Source: Trichostrongylus colubriformis (lineage: Eukaryota > Nematoda > Chromadorea > Rhabditida > Trichostrongylidae). From it: a stretch of DNA of 64,000 bases. Both the position numbers and the translations under genes were made by a program. Of this stretch, positions 35,501 through 45,105 are shown one piece after another; within the stretch, counting starts at the first letter, position 1; each line of letters begins with the position of its first letter. Below the pieces are notes generated by a model. The model was not told the DNA's origin. It did no database searches and saw nothing but the letters and a program-made list of their open reading frames with translations. The DNA lies in assembly GCA_963978905.1 (NCBI GenBank), contig OZ022258.1:46980591-47044590 (forward strand), given 5' to 3'.

Positions 35501-36829
35501 ACTCCAAAGGTGTTAACCTGAGCTGCATTCTCGTAATCAGACACTTTTGTCCAGTCGTCAGGACCATAACATGAGAAAATCCCAGCATTGTTCACAATTC
35601 CCCAGAGTTCTGAAAAAGTACAATGTTCAGACAAGAAGACAAAATAGGCACTTTGGATGCCTTTTTGGTGTGGATGGGGTATCAGGTACATGAGGGTCTC
35701 GCGGTTCACCGCACATTCGAAAGCTATACAACGTTCAAATCTGCAGTGTTGTACCTAATGATCGTTGTCAACCTCTTCGAGTTACAACGACGTCTCAGGC
35801 CGCGTTCATACTTTGCGGCACAGGTGGCGATGGCGGCGAAGTATTAACGCGGCCTCACAAGGCTGATCTAAAGCCATTCAATTATTTTAGTGAATAAAGA
35901 ATGGGGAATAAAAGTCAAACTAAATAGGTGATTTCAAGCAACTCACGGAGCCCTTGCTTCAGATATTCATCGATATGGGGACTAAAAGTCAAACTAAATA
36001 GGTGATTTCAAGCAACTCACGGAGCCCTTGTTTCAGATATTCATCGATATATCCTTTTGCAGCAGCAACACTTTCATCAGACGTGACATCCAATGGGAGA
36101 GTGCGCAATTTGGGCGATGGACATTCCAATTTCAAGGAAATCTCTCCCTGAAAAACACAGCTGCATTTCCATCACAATCGCTTCAGCAGATAGGAGGCAT
36201 TGCTAGCAAAAAAAAATTGTAGTCAAAATGTCAAAACTGAGTTGGACTACCACTGTTCAGAAAATAATGACAAGAAGGAGCAGTTCCGATACTGGGAGTA
36301 GCGTGCACTCGGATTACTGTGGAGGCCTTTTATGGTGATCTTCTGAGTCTGCATTGCAGGAACTTCCCTATTTTGGCACTTATTCCTTTTAAAAAACCCA
36401 GGGATACCGAATGGAATAAATTTTTTCGTCGGATAACAACGGTAGCCACGGATTAAAGTTTTCGATAAGACAGCATTGGTGCTGGAGCTGGACAAACTTT
36501 ACCGGCTACTAGCCGTGAGCCTCCAAAACTGCGAAAGGGTGGGATAACGGCGTCTGAATACAGGTAGCGCTCGTCGGCACGGCACCCTGGAATTGCCTTA
36601 TTTCTGACCACCCAGGTCACCTCCTTGGGCAGTAATCTCCTTTAGCAAGAAAAAATAAATAAATATTTGATGATTAATAGGTACCTTATCCGTTAAACAG
36701 CCGGCAAACACGGTAAAACCCTTATCAACACATCGTAGCGCTAGTTCACGTCCAAATCCTGAATCACAACCAGTGATCAGAACAGCCTTTGATGATAAAT
36801 CACCAATTTCGAAACGTTCCCATATATAC
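32595..36829 (-). CDS. Short-chain dehydrogenase, retinol/17-beta-hydroxysteroid dehydrogenase type
   Basis: Minus-strand exons in order: 36685-36829, 36021-36147, 35485-35609, 34425-34561, 34118-34220, 33769-33829, 32801-32906, 32595-32748 (stop). All junction phases agree and give 318 aa. Motifs: cofactor loop [12 protein letters not shown], catalytic Ser in VTSVNG, YVVSK (YxxxK), and EPG before the substrate loop. The C-terminus with [15 protein letters not shown] is typical of membrane-bound RDH16-like enzymes (nematode dhs group) that oxidise retinol or steroid alcohols with NAD(P). The first exon, encoding the membrane anchor, must leave two bases before 36829. A candidate ending at 38104 with donor GTAGGG gives a hydrophobic stretch and the right phase, but it is unproven. 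Introns carry several MITEs. Confidence 0.85.
33292..33470. mobile_element. Family C palindromic MITE, well preserved
   Basis: AAGGCCGCAGTCATACTCAGCG pairs with GTAGAGTACGACCGCGGCC. The interior has CAGGGCGTGGCTGCGTTCAC and GATACGCAGCCACGCC. It is in the dehydrogenase intron between exons 32801-32906 and 33769-33829. Confidence 0.8.
33560..33750. mobile_element. Family B MITE fragment
   Basis: CGGTTTTATTCGCCG, TTCTTTCTCTACTGCTACATTACTGAGCATCCC-type boxes and the end CCGGTGTCTTTAAAAA match the family (compare TTTTAAAGACACCGG at 34636). Dehydrogenase intron. Confidence 0.65.
34636..34870. mobile_element. Family B MITE fragment
   Basis: Begins TTTTAAAGACACCGGAAGGG, then GGGGTGCTCAGCAGTGTAACAG, AACGGCGATAACCAGAGAAATAAG and CCCCTCTGCATCACTAG. 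It parallels 23486-23720. Dehydrogenase intron 34562-35484. Confidence 0.7.
34884..34945. repeat. 27-bp hairpin with 8-nt loop
   Basis: Arms 34884-34910 and 34919-34945 pair nearly perfectly (CGGTTGTGTGGCAGCACGAC against GTCGTGCTGTCACACAACCG) around GTTGCGAG. It lies in the same dehydrogenase intron, between two family B MITEs. Confidence 0.9.
35078..35381. mobile_element. Family B MITE
   Basis: The left end TTTGAAAGGCAGTGATGAGGGTG and the right end CATCCTTTTCAGTGCCTTTAA pair. The right half has TTCAGCTTTTTCTTCATATTC, ATGAGCACCTCGGCTTC and TTTCGCATTCGAACCGAATC. Dehydrogenase intron 34562-35484. Confidence 0.7.
35797..35854. mobile_element. Short internally deleted family C MITE
   Basis: Only the two ends remain: AGGCCGCGTTCATACTTTGCGGC followed at once by GGCGGCGAAGTATTAACGCGGCCT. 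Confidence 0.7.
35901..36048 (-). repeat. 74-bp tandem duplication spanning an exon-intron boundary
   Basis: Units 35901-35974 and 35975-36048 are nearly identical (ATGGGGA(A/C)TAAAAGTC... to ...TTCATCGATAT). The high-coordinate copy holds the last 28 nt of dehydrogenase exon 36021-36147 with its GTGAGT donor. The low-coordinate copy repeats the exon tail and the donor inside the intron. Confidence 0.95.
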
Positions 36830-37451
36830 CTGCAATTTGACTACTGTATTCACCATGCACCTTTCCAAAAAAAGGGAAGAAAATGAAGAAGTGAAAAAAA
36901 TCTGTGTTCATCTTCAATAAATTTAAGACAAATGTTCGTTACACAATACTGTCGTATTTCCGCGCTTTCCATTTTTTACCGTTGACGCCTTACTGGGCCT
37001 TTCCACGTTTTCCAATTGCTAGGATGTTGACGCCTTTCATCTTACAGGGTTAAGGCGATAGCATACGTAAGGGAGGGTGCATTTATCTTATCTAACCAAA
37101 GTATCCCTTGAAATTCAAGGGCTAGTTTCGAACTTGAACACACCGGAAGGTCCATGCATATGGTGAAACACTTGCAGTTCGAACTAGCTGCAATTGCACA
37201 TACGACGACTTGGCATCGTGCCAAGACGTGATATGCATTTCATTGTTATTTTCTCGCTTATTCTCCCTTTCAATTTTCCAAAGGTTTGACGATGTTTGTT
37301 GTTTCGTTTGTTTCCCATCATCATGGATTGAACCAAATTCCCCCTACGCGACATCAAATGACAAAGCGTCGGAACGAGAGTTTCCTACGTCCTCGGCCAG
37401 CAGGCAACTGCCCTACTAAAGAGCTGTGGCTCGGTGGCTCACTAGGGTCTA

Positions 37452-37600
37452 ATAAACCCGCGTTATACTCAGCACCAGCAGGGCGTGGCTGCGTTTACAG
37501 GCAGCGAGACAGAGCGGTACGGAGAGGAGCAGAGCCGACGCAGGCAACGAGGCAGGGTGGCATAGTTGGAGCACGCATGTGTGTAGCCATATGTCAAGTT
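37452..37600. mobile_element. Family C MITE, one-sided
   Basis: ACCCGCGTTATACTCAGCACCAGCAGGGCGTGGCTGCG matches the left end of 33292-33470, and the GGCAGCGAGAC and GCAACGAGGCAGG blocks follow. The right end is missing. Confidence 0.65.
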
Positions 37601-37905
37601 TTCGCTTTGCGGCGTCGCACTCGCGACACCATCATCACGACTTGCCGCGGTCGGGCGAAATTCCGCTTAGACGCAGCTGGGTAGTACCATGGAGATCCTT
37701 CAAACAAATAGCTGTTTATCTCATCATTCTCTGAACTCAATAATTCTGGTACCCTAAAAGACAAAATAGTAACATGAAAAGTAGAAAAGGCAGTACTATT
37801 ACATGATAAGAATCCCAATCAACAAATAATTGATTCGGGTTTAAAACTTCAAAGGGAGTACACGCAATGTACGCAATCACACGCGAAGAGACCAGTCATG
37901 CCACT

Positions 37906-37998
37906 CGCCGCGGGTGGCCGCGAGAAAATTCGACATAAGGCCACACACACGGCCACGCCAAGCCGCCGGCAGTGCGGTGTATCGCGATCGCGGCCTAA
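37906..37998. mobile_element. Family C MITE, internally deleted
   Basis: The right end CACGGCCACGCCAAGCCGCCGGCAGTGCGGTG...GCGGCCTAA matches the family end. The left end GCCGCGGGTGGC is diverged. Confidence 0.5.
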
Positions 37999-38892
37999 TG
38001 GCTCAAAGGCGCTTTTTTCAACGCGAGTTTCACTACATATTATCTCTTACAGCACGAATCCGAATATAACTCGGATTTAATCATTGACCGCACATATCCC
38101 TACCTTTTGATGAGATTGTAATCATTAAGGATGTGACCGAAATGAAATAGCAAGCAACTTGAAACAAGCAACTTGAAGTAGCAAAGTTGTCTTACCTGGC
38201 TATTATATAGCATAGAGGAATTAAGCCTATTAACCACAGATAAATCATCACTGAAATGTATTAACTCAATGAATATGCTATTGAAAATGTGCTCGACACT
38301 GAAGGGGAAGAGCGAAAGAAGAAGGTGAAAATGAATTTTCAATCCAATTAATCGTGAGGAACTTTGTCAATTGGTGAAGTTCTCTTTTAGAAAAGCTCAA
38401 TTAGCGAAGTGGTAGAGCAACTCTGGTCCAAATTTATGGCGAGGACTGGAGAAAGGTAAGTGAATGGCAGAGAACGCGTAACGCCTGAGGTAAACGCTTG
38501 TTTGACGACAGCGTGAGAAGGGTTTGCCTGATAAGAACCTGTTCAATTACTGATACAAATCGTTCATTGCGTTCAACGGTCAACAACCTTGAGCATATAT
38601 ATGTAATCGATTTGAGACGGCAACAGGGCTCTGAGAAGACTGAACTAATGACTATCAAGCATTCTGTTGTCGCGAAACCTCATGTTGGTTCAAATATGTA
38701 TAAAACAAATCGAAACTTCTAAAGTTCTACTCCAAAAGACTAAAAAAAAAAGCTTCCTTAAAACTGGTTGTAACAAGATGCGGCGAAAGAGTCAGCTATT
38801 GACAAGCTTCCGGCGCTTAGTGCCTTTGTTAAGCCTGGATGGTACACATTAAATCCCACTGGGAGGGGCTGTTTGAGAGCTGCCCAAATATG

Positions 38893-39389
38893 CAGTGGCG
38901 CTCGAAAGTATTCGGTCAAATGGTTTTTCACTTGTAACTTTTTTGCGACTGGACCGATTTAAAAGAAATTTTAGTATGTTGTACATGGAAACACTGCATA
39001 CTAAATATACCATTTTGGCGCTCAACGGTGTAAGTTACGTGGTTGAATGCAATTTTTTTTGTTTTTGGAGTGCCATAGCTATGCCATCCCGCTGTGCCGC
39101 TGTCATCACAAGTCGTAGTTTCTCTACAGAATATTGATGTTTTTTTAGGGCGTGCTAGTTTAATTTTTATAAAGAAAGCCGTTCGTTCTTGACTAAGCCT
39201 TTTCCCTTTCTCCGGTGGTTTTGTAGTAAATTCTTGTAAAAAATCATGAAAAGAGTCAAGCGGCACAGAAATAGAAGAAAATGTTGGCAATAGGTTCAGG
39301 CACCACCTATTAAAATTTTGTCAAATTTGATCAAGTAGAAAAAAGTTATGACAAAACAGTGTATGCCCCAAGACTTTTGAGCGCTACTG
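38893..39389. mobile_element. Non-autonomous Tc1-like element
   Basis: The left end CAGTGGCGCTCGAAAGTATT and the reverse complement of the right end (CAGTAGCGCTCAAAAGTCTT) are terminal inverted repeats beginning CAGT, as in Tc1-type elements. The right flank is TA; the left flank is TG, so the target duplication is decayed. A second inverted layer (GTAACTTTTTTGCGACTGG / AGTCAAGCGGC) is weak. No transposase remains. Confidence 0.7.
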
Positions 39390-39559
39390 TATTTATAATT
39401 TATGGACTTGCTGCTGACACGGGATCACTGTCCTTACTCCCTCGATGGAAATCTCTGGTAGTGAGTAATTCGTCGTTGATCAGGCAAATATTTACACGCC
39501 TCTGATGTCACCCGGATTGCGTCGAATAATTGTATTGTATCTATAGCTATTGAATTCTA

Positions 39560-40165
39560 GGTGCTGCATACTTTATGTTGTGATGACATCATTTGAAAAG
39601 AATGCAAGATCCGTTTTTGAGTATTTTGGAAGTCCTATACTATTTCATACACATAGTGACTATTGCTTTACATTGGGCGGGTTATGGATTATGTGATAAC
39701 CCAATTTTACATTGCATAGAATTGGACATCAGGAGAAACTTCAGAGCATATCTTGCGCTACGCTTATTGAATATAGTATCGCTCCCACATTTGATGTGAA
39801 ACCTATATTGGTCACTAGCAAACCAAAGATCACATTGATTAAACTCCAGGTAATCGGAAAAGCGGGCACGAGGTCCAGAAAATACAGTAACTTAAAAAAA
39901 TGGATGATTTGGGCGGGAAACCTGAGAAACTCAGTCTAGACAGTGTTTATAGGGCAATGGGTTACATTACACATTAGCTAGACTGGCACAAAAGTACTCG
40001 GAAGTTGCTACTGTCTGGTTGGAGCAAAGCGTCGTAGACCAGACGACTTCGACGTCAGTAGGGGTGGTGTCAAATCCTCGTGCTATGTTTATATTATTCA
40101 TTTCTAAATACTGCATACTCTAAATGGGAATGACATCACTCAAAATGAATGCAGAATCCGGTTCT
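39560..40165 (+). repeat. Diverged direct repeat pair
   Basis: The order CTGCATACT..TA..TTG/GGG..ATGACATCA(T/C)T..AAAA(G)AATGCA(A/G)..GATCCG(T/G)TT occurs at about 39562-39620 and again at about 40108-40160. No open frame of note lies between. The two may bound a decayed element. Confidence 0.45.
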
Positions 40166-40814
40166 GGCAGATAGGTCCGACTACACAACCATCACATTCA
40201 CGTCATCATGTGCGTCGTCACAAACATGAATGTTTGCAACCCAATGACCCCAAAGAACCTTGAGGACATTTGCTTGATGGGTTGGGACTTCTCCATCTTC
40301 TAACAGACTTAGTGACAAATTTCCTAAGCACCACTTCTTCGGAATTAACTTGCTTTATCCACCGTTTCAAAATAGCCATGTAACATAGTTCACTTTGAAT
40401 GGAGACAAAAGAGAAAGCTGCTCAATGGCAGTTCTGCCGGCACAGATATTTCCGATAAGGACAGCCCGCTCTCGGAACTTTGACACCTTCAGCTGTTGTT
40501 TTCACCTTCCTACCGTGAAAAAGAACACTGCCGTGCCTTTCACTAAGTTGTTCCTACTTTATTGAGCTCTCGAAATTGAACAACTTATGTATCGTTTGGG
40601 CCTGGAAATCAGCCAAGGGTTTCGCATTCCATTAGTGGTGATCACATGTGAATGTGGTAAGTGACAGAAAAGGGCACAGAGAAGGTTGCTCAAATCATTG
40701 CAAGGTAAATGTACCAACGAAATGTGGTGGCTGAATCAGCAATTTGCGGAACTACTAAGATCGCTGGTTAATTCTGGGAGGTTGGTTACTACTGTACAAA
40801 AATGAAAAATCACT

Positions 40815-40870
40815 CATTGAAAATCGCGCGAAACGCGTTTTCGCGAAAACGTTCCGCGCGATTTTCAATG
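40815..40870. repeat. Hairpin: 16-bp perfect arms, nested inner palindrome
   Basis: CATTGAAAATCGCGCG (40815-40830) and CGCGCGATTTTCAATG (40855-40870) are exact complements. The 24-nt interval contains a second short palindrome around CGTTTTCGCGAAAACG. CpG rich in an AT-rich setting. Confidence 0.95.
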
Positions 40871-41004
40871 AACGGTTTTAAACTAGAACATAATTGGGTT
40901 GTGGAGGAAAAGGGAAGTCGGGGGGAAGGGTTGTAAAATTACGAGCCAGATGGTAATTACAATTTTCTCTGCTACACTAACCAGATCGTTAGGTGGAACT
41001 TTTA

Positions 41005-42183
41005 TTGGGTTGAGGAATAAGTTCCCGCGGTTTTTTTGACCCCGTTTTTAACATTGCTCTCTTCATCTTTCGACAAAGCTCATATATGTTTTTGACAGAG
41101 CTTTTTCTGCTCTAGAAGATGCTACTAATTGTCTTTCGATTCCTTCGACTACCTGATATTTATGAGGTCTGAAAATGAAGTAAGCTGAAGGCAAAGATTG
41201 GCACTTGCGCACCTCATATTTCTCGTCCGCCATCGAGATCAAAAAGTGTGTGTGTATACGTTTCGATCGAACTTTCTCGGCTCTACAGAATGGTACTACT
41301 TTTTATATAAATCGCTCAACTTTTTGCGTTTCTAAGACTCACAAATGCAGTGTATAGAAAGTGTGCACTTTCATTATCTCCTCTTCCTCGCCTACCATCG
41401 AGATCGAAGAGAATATTCATGTATGCATTCGATTGTGCTCTTTTTGCTCTACAAGACGATACCACTCATCTTTCAGATCCTTTCATATTTTAGCATATAA
41501 GAATGTCTCCACCTTTTATCAAATTCAAAATTGCGTAATGAAAATGAAATGTTTTGGCACAATTTTTTGTACTATTCCTTAGAGCTTTTTGCTTGTTTTC
41601 GCTTTGCAAGATGGTCCTTACGGTTTCTGTTCGAACCAATTTATGCCACTCTTTAGATTATTTGAAAGTCCATGAAATCGGACCTTTTTGATACCATGTG
41701 TCACCATGTGTCGGAAATGCTCAATTTCATGGACTTTTAAACGATCTAAAAAATGGCAAAAACTGACTCGAACAAGAAACGTGAAGATCATTTTGTAGAG
41801 CGAAAAGAGCTCTATCGAAACTTCCATTTTCATTATGCAATTTTGAATTGAAAAACAGGTAAAAACCTATGCCTATATGCTAAAATTTCAGAGCCTACAA
41901 AAGAAGGGTGGTATCATCTTGTAGAGCAAAAAAAGCTCTATCGAATGCATATATGCACATCCTATCCAATCTCGATGGTAGGCGAGAAAGAGGAGATGCG
42001 CAAGTGCCAATTTTGCCATCAGCTTACTTCATTTCCAAACCTCATAAATGATAAGTATGTAGTCAAAGGAACGAAAAAAGGATAGCAGCATTTCGTGGAG
42101 CGAAAAAAAGCTCTATGGAAAGATGAAGGAAACAATGTGAAAAACGGGGTTAAAAAACCGCGGGAACTTATTCCTCAACCCAA
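41005..42183. mobile_element. 1.18-kb mariner-type foldback element (family M1) with TA duplication
   Basis: Ends TTGGGTTGAGGAATAAGTTC and GAACTTATTCCTCAACCCAA are exact inverted repeats, flanked on both sides by TA (41003-41004, 42184-42185). The two halves remain complementary along most of their length, with diverged internal boxes such as GAGCTTTTTCTGCTCTA. The end GAATAAGTTCCCGCGGTTTTTTTGACC resembles mariner termini. There is no coding capacity, so it would be mobilised in trans. Confidence 0.85.
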
Positions 42184-42211
42184 TATTAACGGCTATACGT
42201 TTCCACCCGAT

Positions 42212-42335
42212 CGTCCTCCTCAAAGCCCATTCCACTACCGCGAGAGCGGAACGCCGCCATTTCGGGCTCTCGCGGTGGTGGATTGGGCCTTTGAGGAAGA
42301 CGCTCTGGTCGAAACATCAACCGTCAATAAAAGTT
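42212..42335. repeat. 36-bp hairpin followed by GAAAC...AATAAA motif
   Basis: Arms 42212-42247 and 42265-42302 pair through CGTCCTCCTCAAAGCCCA/TTGGGCCTTTGAGGAAGACG and CCGCGAGAGC/GCTCTCGCGG. The right arm leads into GACGCTCTGGTCGAAACATC and then GTCAATAAAA. The element directly abuts M1 at 42183. Confidence 0.8.
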
Positions 42336-42605
42336 TCACTTAACTCATTGGCACGGCAGAATATTGTAATTAACATCAGTGCCGAGGTTCAACGAATAAA
42401 GAAGTTGGTATCAAGAGCCAGAAATATCGTGGAAGCACTGATCAGTAACGTGAGACACGAAGAGATGCAAGGGGTGCAAATGAAAGTGGCAACTCAACAT
42501 CGACGGGTAAACATGCCTTTCTATTTATATGTGTCACTGATGACAAAACCACGTGATTTAGTTCGATATGCTCCGTATATTGACAATTATATCAACCAAA
42601 TATAA

Positions 42606-43463
42606 GGCTGTACCAAGAGTCTTGTAGGATTTTTCCAAAAACATCAATAATTTTTGTTCACTTCGAGACAGATCTAGACGGTTCAAGAGTATGGTAAAAC
42701 GTTCTCCACTAAGCTTTCTGACAACGCATATACTGACCCGCCCAATTCCGTAAAGAAAGCTACAATGTCCATAGTCGATAACTACCAAACACGCGGTGTC
42801 ATCTTGTCATCTGCTATGAGTGGTCTCGCGGCACCAAAGCGACGGAAGGTTGCAGCTCCATTCATTGGGCAAGTGATGTGTGAGCCACGAGACCGTGCGC
42901 CGCTGGCTCATCAGCTTCAGCAAGGGCGAGATTGACATGAAAGACAAACCAGAACTGCGCTACTTCTGGGACGCGGAAGCAATGCTTTCACAGGAGGTAC
43001 TAGTACAAGGCGAAACAGTCACCGCTACCGTATGCACCCACGAGCTCCAGGAGCTCGCCGCCGCTGTTTGAGAAAAGCGCCGGAAAAGGTCCGCGGTCAC
43101 TCTTCATGACAACGCCCACTCCCAGGTCTAGAAAAGTACCCAGGCCAAGCTACACGAGCTCGGCTGGGATGTCCTGCCCCACCCGCCATACTCTCCAGAC
43201 ATTGTCCCTTCTGACTATCACCTTACCCATCCTCTTAAATCCTTCCTGACCAAAGAAAATTCGGTGATTATGACTTGCTTGCAAAGGCGATCGCTGATTT
43301 CATCGACTCACCCAGAGTTTTGGGAGGAGGGAATCAACGATGAGGTGGCAGAGTGTTGTCGATAACAATGGTGAATACGTTGTTGCCTAACTGTTCTTTG
43401 TTGAAAGAAATAACAAGAAAAAGTGGTAAACGGGAAAAAACCTACAAGAGTCTTGGAACAGCC
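42606..43463 (+). mobile_element. Mariner element, family M2, with degenerate transposase
   Basis: Terminal inverted repeats GGCTGTACCAAGAGTCTTGTAGG and CCTACAAGAGTCTTGGAACAGCC. Between them on the plus strand lie decayed transposase pieces: VSHETVRRWLISFSKGEIDMKD, a WDAEAMLSQEVLVQGETVTA block (first catalytic Asp region), HDNAHSQ (second Asp), and HPPYSPDIVPSDYHLTHPL (third Asp). Stops and frameshifts interrupt the frame several times, so it is not functional. The sister copy is at 46563-47433. Confidence 0.9.
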
Positions 43464-43619
43464 AAATACATATCAATTTTGTGTGGAACTTGGAGAATTC
43501 TTTTAGGTTTGCATAGTGCAAACGCCATTCGCGGTCCAGCACTATGTAAGCCACGCTGCTCCCGGACGAACTTCAGGGCTTATATGCAAGAACACTTATT
43601 TATTTGTTAGCTTATTTGT

Positions 43620-44410
43620 TTTGTACTTGACGGCACTATCGATTTTAAACAGTGAGGTCAGCACACCACAAACAAAATACTCAATAAACAAAATAGTAAT
43701 AGATGATAAATATCATAACGACGATAAATAACTAATGAACAATAATAATAAATAAAATAAGTGAGCTAAATCCTTGACAAAAGCACCCTGAATCTAATTG
43801 GATCAACCGTAGTGGGGTCAAACAAAGTGAGGGGGGGGGAGACGCAAAATTTTCACCGACATCGAGGTTCCTTCCTCCCCCCCCCCACCCCCTTGCCTAG
43901 GCTGAAGAAGATGAGACAAATGCTTGAGCAAATGCTCTTCATGTGGAAGGAGGGGCTACGAATCTAACGATAAGCCTAAGGGAAGGAGTTTCGACATAGG
44001 TGGAAAGTCGCGTTCCCCCCCCCTTTTTTTTTAAATTGACCCCCTTGTTTTCTAACTAGCTGAAAGCAGCTAGCGGAGATCTGTTCTTCAGCGAAGATCA
44101 TTATCAGATATGTTGCTCGATCTTCACGCACAAAACACTCGGGCTAGCGATGATCTCTGTCGATTGGTAGATGCCGGTCAGTCTACATAACTCTCACTAC
44201 TGCCTATATCCATTAAATACAGACTTTTTGATGTTTTTTCTTGTCAGGCGCTGGTTTTTGCCGCAGCTCGCGATGCGGAAGTTGCTAAGCGATTTATCAG
44301 CAATTTTATTATCTTTGAGACTTTTTTGTCCATTATGGGTTTTATTTAATACTTCTACATACATACTACTCTTATTCGTTGTATGCCGTTATATATGTAC
44401 CTGCCACATA
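43620..44410. other. AT-rich intergenic stretch with homopolymer runs
   Basis: No exon or element ends recognised. It contains GA followed by nine G at 43832, ten C at about 43877 and nine C followed by T-rich sequence at 44015. The run of AATAATAAT/AAATA near 43680-43760 is simple sequence. Confidence 0.4.
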
Positions 44411-44412
44411 TA

Positions 44413-45092
44413 TTAGGTAGTCTAAAAAGTCTTTTCGTATTTTTAAATACCTCTTTTCCCTCAAAACTGCTTTCCACAAAATTTCTTCTGTACATATATA
44501 TGTAGTACAAGTTCACACGCATCTATAGGTATTGTTGTCTTCCATCTCCCGGATAACCCTTTTCGGCAAAATAAAAATATCAAAAGTCATCTCATTTTCA
44601 ATTCCAATTTTTTTCTTTGAATGGCGTTAGACAGGAAGAGGAAAAGGTGATAATCCGATGGAGCAAGGTCAGGGCTATAAGGCAGCAATTTTTACCCAAG
44701 CTCGAGAATTATTTGAAAGAAAAAATTTAAAAATTTTTTACCACTAGTGAAAAATGACTCGACTCGACAAAAAATTCTCGAGCTTGGATAAAAATTGCTG
44801 CCCCATCCACCTTATAGCCCTCAACTTGCTCCATCGGATTATCACCTTTTCCTTTCTCTGTCTAACGCCACTCAAAGAAAAAAAATTTTTATGATTTTTG
44901 TATTGAAAATGAGGTTGACCGTTAATATGTTTATTTTGCCGAAAAGGGTTATCCGGGAGATGGAAGACAATAATACCTATAGATGCTTGTGGACTTGTAC
45001 TACGTGCGTATGTACAGAAGAGATTGCTGGAAAGCAGTTTGGAGGGAAAAAGCGGTATTTGAAAATACGAAAAAACTTTTTAGACTACCCAA
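44413..45092. mobile_element. Mariner-derived foldback element with TA duplication
   Basis: Ends TTAGGTAGTCTAAAAAGTC and AACTTTTTAGACTACCCAA, flanked by TA on both sides (44411-44412, 45093-45094). The two arms are complementary over about 300 bp each and meet at 44740. Each arm is a copy of a mariner 3' region: the right arm reads LPHPPYSPQLAPSDYHLFLSLSNAT, the third-Asp block of the transposase. It therefore arose by inverted duplication of a mariner 3' end. Confidence 0.9.
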
Positions 45093-45105
45093 TATGTATA
45101 AGGTA

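Noticed and set aside
38390..38470. AGCGAAGTGGTAGAGCA, similar to a tRNA D arm
   Set aside because: No T arm with GTTCGAATC follows and the acceptor stem cannot form.
40015..40085. Possible tRNA (GTCAAATCC near a GTAGACCAGACGAC stem)
   Set aside because: The acceptor stem and D arm do not form; probably a repeat fragment.
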